From contig VGQR01000082.1 in assembly GCA_016882345.1 (NCBI GenBank), positions 1-7,779 of the forward strand: a stretch of 7,779 nucleotides of DNA. Reading direction: 5' to 3'. Origin of the DNA: Cyanobacteria bacterium K_DeepCast_35m_m2_023 (lineage in GTDB: Bacteria > Cyanobacteriota > Cyanobacteriia > PCC-6307 > Cyanobiaceae). Of this stretch, positions 1 to 6,257 are shown piece after piece. A program made the position numbers and the translations under genes. The notes under the pieces were generated by a model, which was not told the DNA's origin, did no database searches, and saw only the letters and a program-made list of their open reading frames with translations. Position 1 is the stretch's first letter; each line of letters starts with the position of its first letter.

Positions 1-212
1 AACAACTGCTGAAGAATCAGCATCTTGAAGAGGATCAGCGGATCAATCCGCTTTCGCCCCGCGTTACTCCTTCGCTCTTGCGCATAACCTTTCTCAAGAA
101 GTGGTCGAAATGATTCCCATGGGATTGCTTCAGATAGTCGCATGAGTACCGGCTTTTTCTGCTAAAGCTTGGTGGCTCTGTTCTGCTCGTCCCAGAAGCC
201 TCTTTGCACCAT
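1..212 (-). pseudogene. IS5-family transposase, 5' part, with premature stop
   Basis: Translating the - strand from ATG at 212 gives MVQRGFWDEQNRATKL, then TAG (162-164), then an uninterrupted frame to the window edge. That frame includes a segment like IPWESFRPLLEKGYAQE followed by NAGRKRIDPLILFKMLILQQL. The order 'IPWE-FRPLL ... NAGRK-D-L-FK-L-LQ-L' is typical of the N-terminal DUF772-type region of IS5-group DDE transposases. The catalytic DDE core would lie to the left, outside the window. The TAG at codon 17 is followed by CAG, so it is most simply a CAG-to-TAG change. An in-frame ATG at 141-143 follows seven codons later and could allow reinitiation, so the gene may not be fully dead. 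It is too short, and has no coordinated ATG-to-stop frame here, to be called as a normal gene. Family assignment is by motif recognition only. Confidence 0.72.
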
Positions 213-236
213 GGCCTGAATTAATCGGATGTTGTG

Positions 237-264
237 ATTATAGCTGGACTAGTCGTTAATTCAA
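237..264 (-). promoter_or_regulatory. Sigma70-like promoter of the transposase
   Basis: On the - strand a -35 box TTGAAT (259-264) is followed after 16 bp by a perfect -10 box TATAAT (237-242). The transposase ATG at 212 lies about 25 bp downstream of the -10 box. The match is good and sits where an IS promoter is expected, between the terminal repeat and the start codon. Confidence 0.6.
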
Positions 265-351
265 GCCATCTCGGATTTTTCGAGGTGCCCTTCAGCTTAG
301 GTTCATCCAATCCATCTGGCCATCACCCTTCATGGTGATACAGAGATCGTC

Positions 352-1374
352 ATGAACGTGCTCGCGAGCTACGGCCAGGGGTTTGCCAAGGCCTGGGAAC
401 CCTGGCCGCCGCTGCCCCTGGACGCTGCAGCTGAGCTGGGGTGGTGGCAAGCGCTGCTGGCTCGCCATGGCGACGAGCGCCTGCAGGGCATGCCCCTGGT
501 GGCGGCGCTGCAGGCCGCCATGCCCCAGCTGCAGCTGCCCCAGGTGGCAGGCATCAGCGACAGCGATTTGTACAGACGGGCCGTGCTGCGGGGTGAGCCG
601 CTCGACGCCGACGTCCTGGCAGAGGCCGGGCCGCCACCCTGCTGGCAGCACCCCCAGGCGTTGAGCCTGTGGATCGCCCCCCATCCCGTTGGGGCGATGC
701 CGGTGCTGCACACCCCCAGCCGGGCCGATTTTGAGCGGCTGGTGCGGGCGCTGGCCCATCGCGGTGAACCCGTGGCCCTGGCCGATGGGGTGCATGCCCA
801 GGCAATCAGCGGCCTGATTCATTGGGGGCTGATCTCCCAATACGGCCGCGACAGCCGGGCCCGGTTGATCGTGCTGCACCAGGCCCCCTATGGCTCGGTG
901 GCGGCCAAGCTGGTCCCCGGCGGCCTCAGCGACAGCGACTGGCTGGCTGCCTCGACGACCTTGCGGCTCGAGCACGAGCTCACCCATCTGGCCACCAAGC
1001 GATTGCTGGGCGAGATGCGGCTCAACCTGCTCGACGAGCTGATCGCCGATGCCATGGGCATGGTGCAGGCGCTGGGGTGTTTTGATGCCGGGCTGTTTGG
1101 CCGTTGCCTCGGCCTGGCCATCGACGATGGCGACTCACCGATCGTCAATGGGCGCTGGATCAGCTATGTGCGCGAGCTGTCTGCCGACGAGGCCCGCACG
1201 GTTGTGGCACTGGTGATGGCGCGAGCCCGCGAACTCGAACACGTGCTGCAGCGTGAGCCATGGCTGCTGCAACCGTCTCAGGCGATGGTGCGGCTGCAAT
1301 GGCTCTGCCAGCAGCGGCTGGATCAACCGATCAGCGCAGTGCCGCAGCCTGCCGAAGAGCACGCGATCTGCTGA
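352..1374 (+). CDS. Hypothetical protein with HExxH zincin-like motif
   Basis: I do not recognise this 340-residue protein by name. The clearest signal is HELTH (residues 208-212), an HExxH zinc-binding and catalytic motif. It is followed by DELIADAMG (228-236), where Glu229 lies 16 residues after the second His and Asp233 follows. That arrangement resembles the thermolysin-type gluzincin pattern (HExxH, then NExxSD), so a zinc peptidase-like fold is plausible but inferred. I see no signal peptide and no membrane helix, so it is probably cytoplasmic. The N-terminal 130 residues are rich in Trp, Pro and Leu. The central part (LIHWGLISQYGRDSRARLIV) looks like a structured core before the motif. 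The frame stays open upstream to TAG at 298-300 without another ATG or GTG start, and there is no convincing ribosome binding site. The neighbouring IS may therefore have removed the real N-terminus. It is transcribed towards the leftward operon. The coding call is supported by its length, sensible composition and GC-rich third positions. Confidence 0.7.
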   Translation: MNVLASYGQGFAKAWEPWPPLPLDAAAELGWWQALLARHGDERLQGMPLVAALQAAMPQLQLPQVAGISDSDLYRRAVLRGEPLDADVLAEAGPPPCWQHPQALSLWIAPHPVGAMPVLHTPSRADFERLVRALAHRGEPVALADGVHAQAISGLIHWGLISQYGRDSRARLIVLHQAPYGSVAAKLVPGGLSDSDWLAASTTLRLEHELTHLATKRLLGEMRLNLLDELIADAMGMVQALGCFDAGLFGRCLGLAIDDGDSPIVNGRWISYVRELSADEARTVVALVMARARELEHVLQREPWLLQPSQAMVRLQWLCQQRLDQPISAVPQPAEEHAIC

Positions 1375-1390
1375 TCCCTGCCCAACTGGC

Positions 1391-1405
1391 GGGGCTGGTT
1401 GCCCC
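1391..1405 (+). terminator. Possible hairpin after the HExxH gene
   Basis: GGGGC, a five-base loop TGGTT, then GCCCC form a small GC-rich stem 17 bp after the stop codon at 1374. No T-run follows, so it is at best a weak or non-canonical terminator. The remaining sequence between 1406 and 1576 shows no tRNA-like structure and no clear promoter. Confidence 0.25.
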
Positions 1406-1576
1406 CCATTCCGCTGCACAGGCCATCGCCTGACGCTGGAGGCATTCAACCTGCGCAGCGAGCCATTCGAGCCACCATGCCGATCACACGCTGTGCGTCC
1501 GAAGCCCTCGTCACCGGCGTGATCACGATGGTGCTGCTGACGATCGCAGCGACACCCCAGGCGCGGGTCCCGCAGG

Positions 1577-1744
1577 TCAACCGTTGTCTGTTGGACGCCC
1601 TGCCAACAGCCATGCGCCAACCAGCAGCACCAGCCAAGGCAACGGTTGCAACACCACCAGCGGTGTAAGCCAAGCGCAGAGCGGCGAAAACAACCAGACA
1701 GCCCCCGCCAGGACCACCGTGACGATCACCACCAGCGCCACCAT
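1577..1744 (-). CDS. Small two-helix membrane protein downstream of tsaC
   Basis: This is a 55-residue hydrophobic protein starting MVALVVIVTVVLAGAVWLF. Two membrane segments are visible, at about residues 2-20 and 26-48, linked by a short SPLCAWLTP-like turn. It ends in a short polar tail, RPTDNG. ATG at 1744 is 29 bp after the tsaC stop on the same strand, so it is probably the last gene of that transcript. A G-rich patch (GGCGGGA) precedes the start, but it is not a strong ribosome binding site. No function can be assigned. Such small membrane proteins are easily missed by gene finders. The hydrophobicity pattern and operon position support it, but GC-rich DNA can give spurious hydrophobic frames. 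Confidence 0.55.
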   Translation of the reverse strand: MVALVVIVTVVLAGAVWLFSPLCAWLTPLVVLQPLPWLVLLVGAWLLAGRPTDNG

Positions 1745-1773
1745 GGGGTCCCGCCTGTACCGCTGCAGGCAGT

Positions 1774-2370
1774 TCAGCACAACCTGTCCATCGCGGCCAG
1801 ATCGACAGCCCCGGCCCGCAGCAGCTGCCAACCGCCCTGCTGCCAGGCCACCACAGTGCTGCCCCGCCCTCCAGGCGCCGGCCAGGGCACAGGCCCCAGC
1901 AGCGGCACCCCGCTGGCTGCAAAGCAAGCCTGGGCTTCGGCGGCCGTGGTGGCGGCAGGCTGGCCCGAGCGGTTGGCGCTGGTGGTAGCCAGCGGCCCGC
2001 TCAAACCCAGCAGCGCCTGGGCCATGGGACAGGCGGGCACCCGCAACCCCAGGCTGCTGCCGCCCGGATTGAGCTGCTGCACAAGCGGCCCGCTGGCCGG
2101 CAGCACCACGGTCAGGGCACCGGGCCAGTGCCGAGCCGCCAGGTCCTGGGCCTGGGGCGGCCACTGCACACTCGCGACCTGCTGCAGCTGCGCCAGGTCG
2201 GCCCCCATCAGGATCAGAGGCTTGTCGGCCGGGCGCTGCTTGAGCTGCCAGATCTGGGCCGCATGCTGCGGCAAGGCCGCCAGCGCCACCAGGGTGTCGG
2301 TTGGAAACAGCACCGCCTCGCCGGCCTGCAGGCGGGCAACCAGGGCAGCGGGCTCAAGCACGGCGGTCAT
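1774..2370 (-). CDS. tsaC: L-threonylcarbamoyladenylate synthase (YrdC/Sua5 domain)
   Basis: This enzyme makes threonylcarbamoyl-AMP from threonine, bicarbonate and ATP. It is the first step of the N6-threonylcarbamoyladenosine (t6A37) modification of ANN-decoding tRNAs, and acts in the cytoplasm. The 198 residues match a single YrdC-type domain. FPTDT is at 22-26, the KxR signature with its downstream Lys is KQRPADK at 44-50, HWPGALTVVL is at 81-90, LGLRVP is at 107-112 and TTSANRSG is at 129-136. There is no extra C-terminal Sua5 domain, so it is the short TsaC type. The ATG at 2370 is 9 bp after the stop of the upstream ATPase gene. GGAG (2374-2377) sits only three bases before the ATG, a short spacer. 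The 55-residue membrane protein follows. From memory, tsaC normally follows prmC directly in picocyanobacteria; here the ATPase gene separates them. Confidence 0.92.
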   Translation of the reverse strand: MTAVLEPAALVARLQAGEAVLFPTDTLVALAALPQHAAQIWQLKQRPADKPLILMGADLAQLQQVASVQWPPQAQDLAARHWPGALTVVLPASGPLVQQLNPGGSSLGLRVPACPMAQALLGLSGPLATTSANRSGQPAATTAAEAQACFAASGVPLLGPVPWPAPGGRGSTVVAWQQGGWQLLRAGAVDLAAMDRLC

Positions 2371-2379
2371 GGGCTCCGA

Positions 2380-3513
2380 TCAGACATCAAGGCGGGCCAA
2401 CCAGGCTGCAGCAGGTTCGATCGCCATGACTCCACGCCGTTCGACCTGTCTGGCATCGCGCACCAGTTGCACCGCTTCGGCATCAGCCCATTGCGCTGCA
2501 AAGCGCGCCAAGGCCCGATGCGGCCTGGTGTCTGACACCTTGCACTCCAGCAGCTGGTCGAGGGCACCATCGCAACTGAGGCAGAAATCAACTTCGGCAC
2601 CATCCTTGGTGCGGATGTAGTGAAGGGCGACGTCGCGGCCGGTGGTGTCGCCGCGGTAGTGCACCTGCTTGCAGAGCATGATGGCAACCGCATTCTCAAA
2701 ACGCACGCCCTCATCACCCTTCACCATGCCGGTATCGACGAAATACACCTTGGGGGCCTGCAGCAATGAGCGGGCAATGTTGCGGTGCCAGGGCTGCACC
2801 AAAATCACCACATGCAGGGCCTCCAGGATCTGCAGATAACGCTTCAAGGTGGTGGGTGACACTGCCAGGTCTCGGGCCATGGAGGCCAGCGACAGGGGCG
2901 AGCCGACACGTTCGCGCAGCTGCTCCACAAACACCCGCATCGCATTGATCTCCTGCAGGCGTGAGAACTCGAGCACGTCTTCACGAATCAGGTCGGTGGC
3001 GTAATGACGGCGCCAACGCCTGGCTTCATCAGCACTCTCAGCCAGTGCGGGCTCGGGGAAGCCACCGCGCTCGATCAGATGCTGCAGCGCCCGCTCGGGA
3101 TCAGCTCCGGTCTGCGTGCACCATTCGCGCACCGAAATCGGATCAAGATGCAGATGCAGGTAGCGGCCGGCCAAGGATTCTCCCGATTGCCGAACGGTGT
3201 CCATGCGAGCACTGCCGGTGACCAGCAGCGCTTGCTCTGCAGGCTTGGCATCGATGACCCCCTTGAGCCATGGCTTCCACGCAGGCATCTTGTGGATCTC
3301 GTCGAGAACCACCAACGCTGCCCGCCGATCCCATGACTGCCGCAGCAGCACAGCACGATCGGCGGGGACGTCCCAGTTGAGGTAACTCGCCGAGCTGACC
3401 TGCCCGATGAGCTGCCGGGCCAGTGTCGTCTTGCCGACCTGGCGGGCACCCGTCAACACAACAGCCTTGCGCGCCAGGTCACGCCGCAGCTGGGACTCGA
3501 GATAGCGCTGCAT
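2380..3513 (-). CDS. AAA_14 / DUF4143 family ATPase
   Basis: The 377-residue protein belongs to the large ATPase family with an N-terminal AAA_14 domain and a C-terminal DUF4143 domain. Walker A is GARQVGKTT (22-30), Walker B is LVVLDE (67-72), and a sensor-1-like LLVTGSAR follows at 97-104. A winged-helix-like segment, SLASMARDLAVSPTTLKRYLQILEAL in gist, lies at about 207-233. The C-terminal part has FEN with Glu273, AEVDF with Asp309, and ECK with Glu323 and Lys325. That spacing is the PD-(D/E)xK nuclease-like pattern. The biological role of this family is unknown. Members are common in accessory DNA and have been loosely linked to toxin-antitoxin-like or defence functions. The gene sits between prmC and tsaC with a 9-bp gap to tsaC. 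A sampled stretch (3121-3180) is 58% GC against 78% in a prmC sample, hinting at a different origin. A palindromic operator-like region precedes the ATG at 3513. I see no ribosome binding site. Confidence 0.9.
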   Translation of the reverse strand: MQRYLESQLRRDLARKAVVLTGARQVGKTTLARQLIGQVSSASYLNWDVPADRAVLLRQSWDRRAALVVLDEIHKMPAWKPWLKGVIDAKPAEQALLVTGSARMDTVRQSGESLAGRYLHLHLDPISVREWCTQTGADPERALQHLIERGGFPEPALAESADEARRWRRHYATDLIREDVLEFSRLQEINAMRVFVEQLRERVGSPLSLASMARDLAVSPTTLKRYLQILEALHVVILVQPWHRNIARSLLQAPKVYFVDTGMVKGDEGVRFENAVAIMLCKQVHYRGDTTGRDVALHYIRTKDGAEVDFCLSCDGALDQLLECKVSDTRPHRALARFAAQWADAEAVQLVRDARQVERRGVMAIEPAAAWLARLDV

Positions 3514-3533
3514 GCGACCAAACTAGTGGCCAG

Positions 3534-3578
3534 TGGCAAAAAGTCGCGACTTTTTGATCACGGGCTGGCAAAAAGTCG
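3534..3578 (-). promoter_or_regulatory. Palindrome and direct repeats upstream of the ATPase gene
   Basis: CAAAAAGTCGCGACTTTTTG (3537-3556) is a perfect 20-bp palindrome. In addition TGGCAAAAAGTCG occurs twice in the same orientation, at 3534-3546 and 3566-3578. The copies are exactly 32 bp apart, close to three helical turns, which would place bound proteins on the same face of the DNA. The whole set lies in the 78-bp gap between the prmC stop and the ATPase start, 20 to 65 bp before the ATG. It looks like an operator for a dimeric regulator, possibly the ATPase itself through its winged-helix segment. No T-run in an RNA terminator position supports a terminator instead. Confidence 0.6.
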
Positions 3579-3591
3579 GGCACTGCCGGGG

Positions 3592-4455
3592 TCAAAGCGG
3601 CGCACGGGCGCTGGCAAAACGCCAGATGCCTTCCAGGTCGCGGTGCCGCTCCAGCTGGGTCAGGCCGGCAGCGGCCAGCAGCGCCGCGACGGCATCGCCC
3701 TGATCGAAGTGATGTTCGAGCAGCAGCCACCCCCCCGGGGCCAGGGCCGCGAGGGCACCCGCCGCTATCGCCCGCAGGGCATCGAGGCCATCGGCGCCGC
3801 CATCGAGGGCGAGCCGCGGTTCGTGCTCGCGCACCCCGGGCTCAAGCTGGGCCCAGACCGGCGTGGGGATGTAGGGCGGGTTGGCCACCACCAGTTGCAG
3901 CTGGCTCCACCAGGGCGCCAGCGGCTGCCACCAGCTGCCGGCCAGCAGCTGCACCCGCGCCGCAACAGCTGCGGCTTGCAGGTTGCCTGCCGCCTGCTGA
4001 CGGGCCTGCGCGCTGAGCTCGACGGCCAGCCCTTGGCTGTGGGGCCAGGCGCGAGCCAGGGCCACCGCCAGCGCACCGCTGCCGCTACCCAGATCGGCCC
4101 AGAGCGCTGGGGGAGCATCAGGCAGCTGCTGAGCCAGCTCCACCAGCAGCTCGGTTTCAGCCCTGGGGATCAGCACCCCCGGCGCCACCTGCAGGCTCAG
4201 ATCGCGCCAGGGGCACACCCCCAGCAGGTACTGCAGCGGGATCTGATCGACCCGGTGGCGCTGCCACAGAGCATCGAGCTCAACCAGGCTGCGTTGCAGC
4301 ACCACCTGGCGCTGCGGGTGCAGGTGCAGCTGCTGCAGCGCCTGCCAACCCAGCCCGCCGCCCAGATCGAGCAGCCAGTCGAAGGCGGCAGGGCTGGCGG
4401 TGCAATCGGCCGCCAGCCGCTCGCGCCGCCAGTGCAGCAGCTCTGCGGCAGTCAC
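3592..4455 (-). CDS. prmC: Peptide chain release factor N5-glutamine methyltransferase
   Basis: PrmC (HemK) methylates the glutamine of the GGQ motif in release factors 1 and 2 using S-adenosylmethionine, which improves translation termination. The 287 residues show the full family layout. A helical N-terminal release-factor-binding domain is followed by IPLQYLLG (72-79) and IPRAETE (96-102). SAM motif I is DLGSGSG (121-127), and the glutamine-binding NPPY is at 192-195. LDGGADGLDALR (217-228) and LLLEHHFDQGDAV (244-256) follow. Length is normal for the family. Translation starts at GTG 4455; the frame upstream reaches a stop with no better start. The 88 bp to dprA contains no obvious promoter or ribosome binding site. 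The gene lies downstream of dprA on the same strand. The ATPase, then tsaC, follow on the same strand. Confidence 0.95.
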   Translation of the reverse strand: MTAAELLHWRRERLAADCTASPAAFDWLLDLGGGLGWQALQQLHLHPQRQVVLQRSLVELDALWQRHRVDQIPLQYLLGVCPWRDLSLQVAPGVLIPRAETELLVELAQQLPDAPPALWADLGSGSGALAVALARAWPHSQGLAVELSAQARQQAAGNLQAAAVAARVQLLAGSWWQPLAPWWSQLQLVVANPPYIPTPVWAQLEPGVREHEPRLALDGGADGLDALRAIAAGALAALAPGGWLLLEHHFDQGDAVAALLAAAGLTQLERHRDLEGIWRFASARAPL

Positions 4456-4543
4456 GGTCTGACCGGTCTGCCTCTGCGGAGTGGGGGGATCGGCCGTCGG
4501 GAGAGCAGCGCGCTATCACCATCTTGTCGGGCTGGTCCCCAGA

Positions 4544-5707
4544 TCAGGCCGGCCGCCAACGCAACCCGGGCTCGGCCTGCAACCGCCCCGCCAACTCGAG
4601 CGCCAGCAGGCGCGGCAACAGCTCTGCGGCTGTCTGCTGCAGTTGCAGGCTCAACTGATCCAGGCTGGCGCCGGAGCCGACCGCCGTCATCAGCCCGAGA
4701 TCGGGAGCGTTGGAATCTCGCCCACGAGCGCCTGTGCCCACGCCGCTTGTGAGGCCCGCTGCGGCCAGTGGCCCCGGCCCCAGAGCGGCCGCCAGCTCCG
4801 TGGGGTCGAGCAACGGTGTCACCCCCCGGCGCAGGAAGGCATTGCTGCCGGCAGCCGAGTGTTTGCCAGCATCGGCGGGCACCACCCAGACCGGCAGGCC
4901 CTGCTGCCAGGCCATGCGGGTGGCCTGCAGGGCACCGCTGCGCGCCGGACACTCCACCAGCACCAGGGCGCTGGCCAGGGCCACCTGCAAACGGTTGCGC
5001 GCCGCGAAGTGACCGGCGCAGATGCTGCTGCCCGGGGCCTGCTCGCTGATCAACAGGCCGCGTTCGCCAACCTGACGCTGCAGCCGATGGTGATGCTGCG
5101 GATAGATGCGCTCCAAGGCCGTGCCCAACACCCCCACAGGCCGCCCGCCAGCCCGCAGGCAACCATGGTGAGCAGCCCCATCGATGCCTTCGGCCAGGCC
5201 GCTGACCACCGGCCAGCCGGCCCGGGCCAACCCAGCGCCGATGGCCTCTGCCATGGCCAACCCATGGGGCGAAGGACGCCGGGTGCCCACCACGGCCACG
5301 GCGCGGCGCTGACGCAGGGGCGCCCAGAGATTGCCCAACCCCTGCCAATACAGGCCCAGCGGCGGTCTGCCCAGGGTCCGAACCGCCGCGGGCAGGGCAG
5401 GGTCACCCGGTAACAGCACGCCAAGGCCACGCTCACCGGAGCGGCGCAGCGCCGGCAACGGGTCCACCCCCCAGCGCGCTCGGCAGCGCTCGATCGAGGC
5501 CAGACGAACCGTCCCCAGACCAGACACGGACGCCAGGTCGGCGACGCTGGCCTGCCAGGCCGCCTCCAGGGAGCCGAAGCGCTCCCAGAGTGCGCACAAC
5601 TTGGTGTAGCCCAGACCGGGCACACGGCCCCACAACAGCCACCAGAGGCGCTGCTCAAGGGACCAAGCAGCACCCGCGACCAACCCCAAACCAACGCCCA
5701 CAGGCAT
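4544..5707 (-). CDS. dprA: DNA processing protein DprA (Smf)
   Basis: DprA loads RecA on incoming single-stranded DNA during natural transformation and protects it from degradation, in the cytoplasm. From ATG 5707 the protein has 387 residues. A helix-hairpin-helix-like N-terminal region includes VPGLGYTKL (29-37) and VSGLGTVRLASIE (61-73). The Rossmann-like DprA core follows, with AVAVVGTRRPSPHG (136-149), VSGLAEGIDGAAHHGCL (168-184), VGVLGTALERIYP (191-203), SEQAPG (221-226) and FAARNRL (234-240). A C-terminal winged-helix-like DML1 domain (about 348-385, ending LRWRPA) completes it. The core differs slightly from the textbook RNRIIAGLS and SGSLITA stretches, reading RNRLQVALA and SGALQAT. 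A longer frame exists upstream, but it overlaps the thioesterase gene and is low-complexity, so I chose ATG 5707, 20 bp after the thioesterase stop. No strong ribosome binding site is visible, so translational coupling is possible. Confidence 0.92.
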   Translation of the reverse strand: MPVGVGLGLVAGAAWSLEQRLWWLLWGRVPGLGYTKLCALWERFGSLEAAWQASVADLASVSGLGTVRLASIERCRARWGVDPLPALRRSGERGLGVLLPGDPALPAAVRTLGRPPLGLYWQGLGNLWAPLRQRRAVAVVGTRRPSPHGLAMAEAIGAGLARAGWPVVSGLAEGIDGAAHHGCLRAGGRPVGVLGTALERIYPQHHHRLQRQVGERGLLISEQAPGSSICAGHFAARNRLQVALASALVLVECPARSGALQATRMAWQQGLPVWVVPADAGKHSAAGSNAFLRRGVTPLLDPTELAAALGPGPLAAAGLTSGVGTGARGRDSNAPDLGLMTAVGSGASLDQLSLQLQQTAAELLPRLLALELAGRLQAEPGLRWRPA

Positions 5708-5721
5708 GCAGTACAGATGCA

Positions 5722-5748
5722 CTGATCTTAACCGGGTCCCCGGATCAG
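5722..5748 (-). other. Bulged hairpin across the thioesterase stop codon
   Basis: CTGAT (5722-5726) pairs with ATCAG (5744-5748), and CCGG (5732-5735) pairs with CCGG (5740-5743). This leaves a four-base loop and a five-base bulge that contains part of the thioesterase stop codon. The structure fills the thioesterase-dprA junction. There is no U-run, so it is more likely an mRNA processing or coupling element, or chance, than a terminator. Confidence 0.3.
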
Positions 5749-6192
5749 GGCGGCCACCGCCGCCTCCAGATCGGCCGGCAGCCGCCGCAGCAAGCGGCGC
5801 TGATCGGGCCCAGCCGACAGATCCACCAGCACCAGCTCGACCCGGGCCTCGGCAGCCACCACACCGTCGGCAGCGACAAAGCGGCTGTGCCACGGCAACT
5901 TGACGCCTTGACGCGGCAGCACGCGGCTCTCGAGCCGCACCCACTGACCATGCAACAGCGCCTGGCGGTACTCGAGCGATAACGCCACCACCGGCAGCTC
6001 GAGCCCACGCGCCGACAGATCGCTATAGGCGAGCCCGGCCAGGGCCAGGGCCTCGACGCGGGCCTCTTCGAGCCAGGCCAGGTAAGACCCATGCCACATC
6101 ACTCCGGCATGGTCGGTGTGCTGGGGCAGCACGCGCCGCTCCAGCAGCCAGGGAGCGCTCAGCGGTTGGGGGCCTGGTGCTTCGGTGACCAT
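5728..6192 (-). CDS. Acyl-CoA thioesterase, 4HBT hotdog fold
   Basis: The 154-residue protein fits the 4-hydroxybenzoyl-CoA thioesterase (YbgC-like) hotdog family, which hydrolyses acyl- or aryl-CoA thioesters. The signature is HTDHAGVMWHGSYLAWLEEAR (residues 25-45), with Asp27 as the expected catalytic residue, followed by VALSLEYRQALLHGQWV-type strands. The start is taken as ATG 6192. The same frame continues three codons up to a TTG at 6201, but ATG is the better start. In cyanobacteria a related enzyme hydrolyses 1,4-dihydroxy-2-naphthoyl-CoA for phylloquinone synthesis. This protein could do that, but its substrate cannot be read from the sequence. It heads the leftward run thioesterase-dprA-prmC and is divergent from the stress-protein gene, sharing a 65-bp promoter region. 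Confidence 0.85.
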   Translation of the reverse strand: MVTEAPGPQPLSAPWLLERRVLPQHTDHAGVMWHGSYLAWLEEARVEALALAGLAYSDLSARGLELPVVALSLEYRQALLHGQWVRLESRVLPRQGVKLPWHSRFVAADGVVAAEARVELVLVDLSAGPDQRRLLRRLPADLEAAVAALIRGPG

Positions 6193-6257
6193 GGTTGTCA
6201 AACGGCCAACAGGACCGGGAAAGCGCCATAGGCTGCCATCGCGCCCCCTTTTGAGCT

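Larger units (their letters stand above)
1..290 (-). mobile_element. IS5-type insertion sequence, one end
   Basis: This stretch holds the transposase start, a promoter and an end-like sequence. Read on the - strand from 290, the end begins GGGCACCTCGAAAAATC, which looks like an IS5-superfamily terminal inverted repeat. The matching repeat at the other end is outside the window, so the repeat cannot be confirmed. The exact boundary is uncertain: 290, or up to 296 if TTA (297-299) or TTAG (297-300) is the target duplication. Base composition changes sharply here, from moderately AT-rich inside to very GC-rich from about 355 onward. Confidence 0.6.

Noticed and set aside
292..987. Long - strand frame opposite the HExxH gene
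   Set aside because: The product is Gly/Gln/His-rich and has no motif. The + strand frame has an ordered zincin-like motif and better composition.
1375..1576. Search for a tRNA or other RNA gene in the gap after the HExxH gene
   Set aside because: I found no T-arm consensus (GGTTCRANNCC) or cloverleaf arrangement on either strand.
1646..2620. Long + strand frame of 324 codons
   Set aside because: It lies antisense to tsaC, the small membrane protein and the end of the ATPase gene. Its product is Ser/Arg/Pro/Cys-rich and low-complexity, as expected of a GC-rich shadow.
3526..4752. Long + strand frame of 408 codons
   Set aside because: It is antisense to prmC and the end of dprA. The product is Gln/Arg/Pro-rich with no recognisable motif, whereas the - strand frames show clear family motifs.
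5708..5944. N-terminal extension of dprA
   Set aside because: The extra 79 residues overlap the thioesterase gene, are Gly/Ala/Arg-rich, and precede the family's normal N-terminus.
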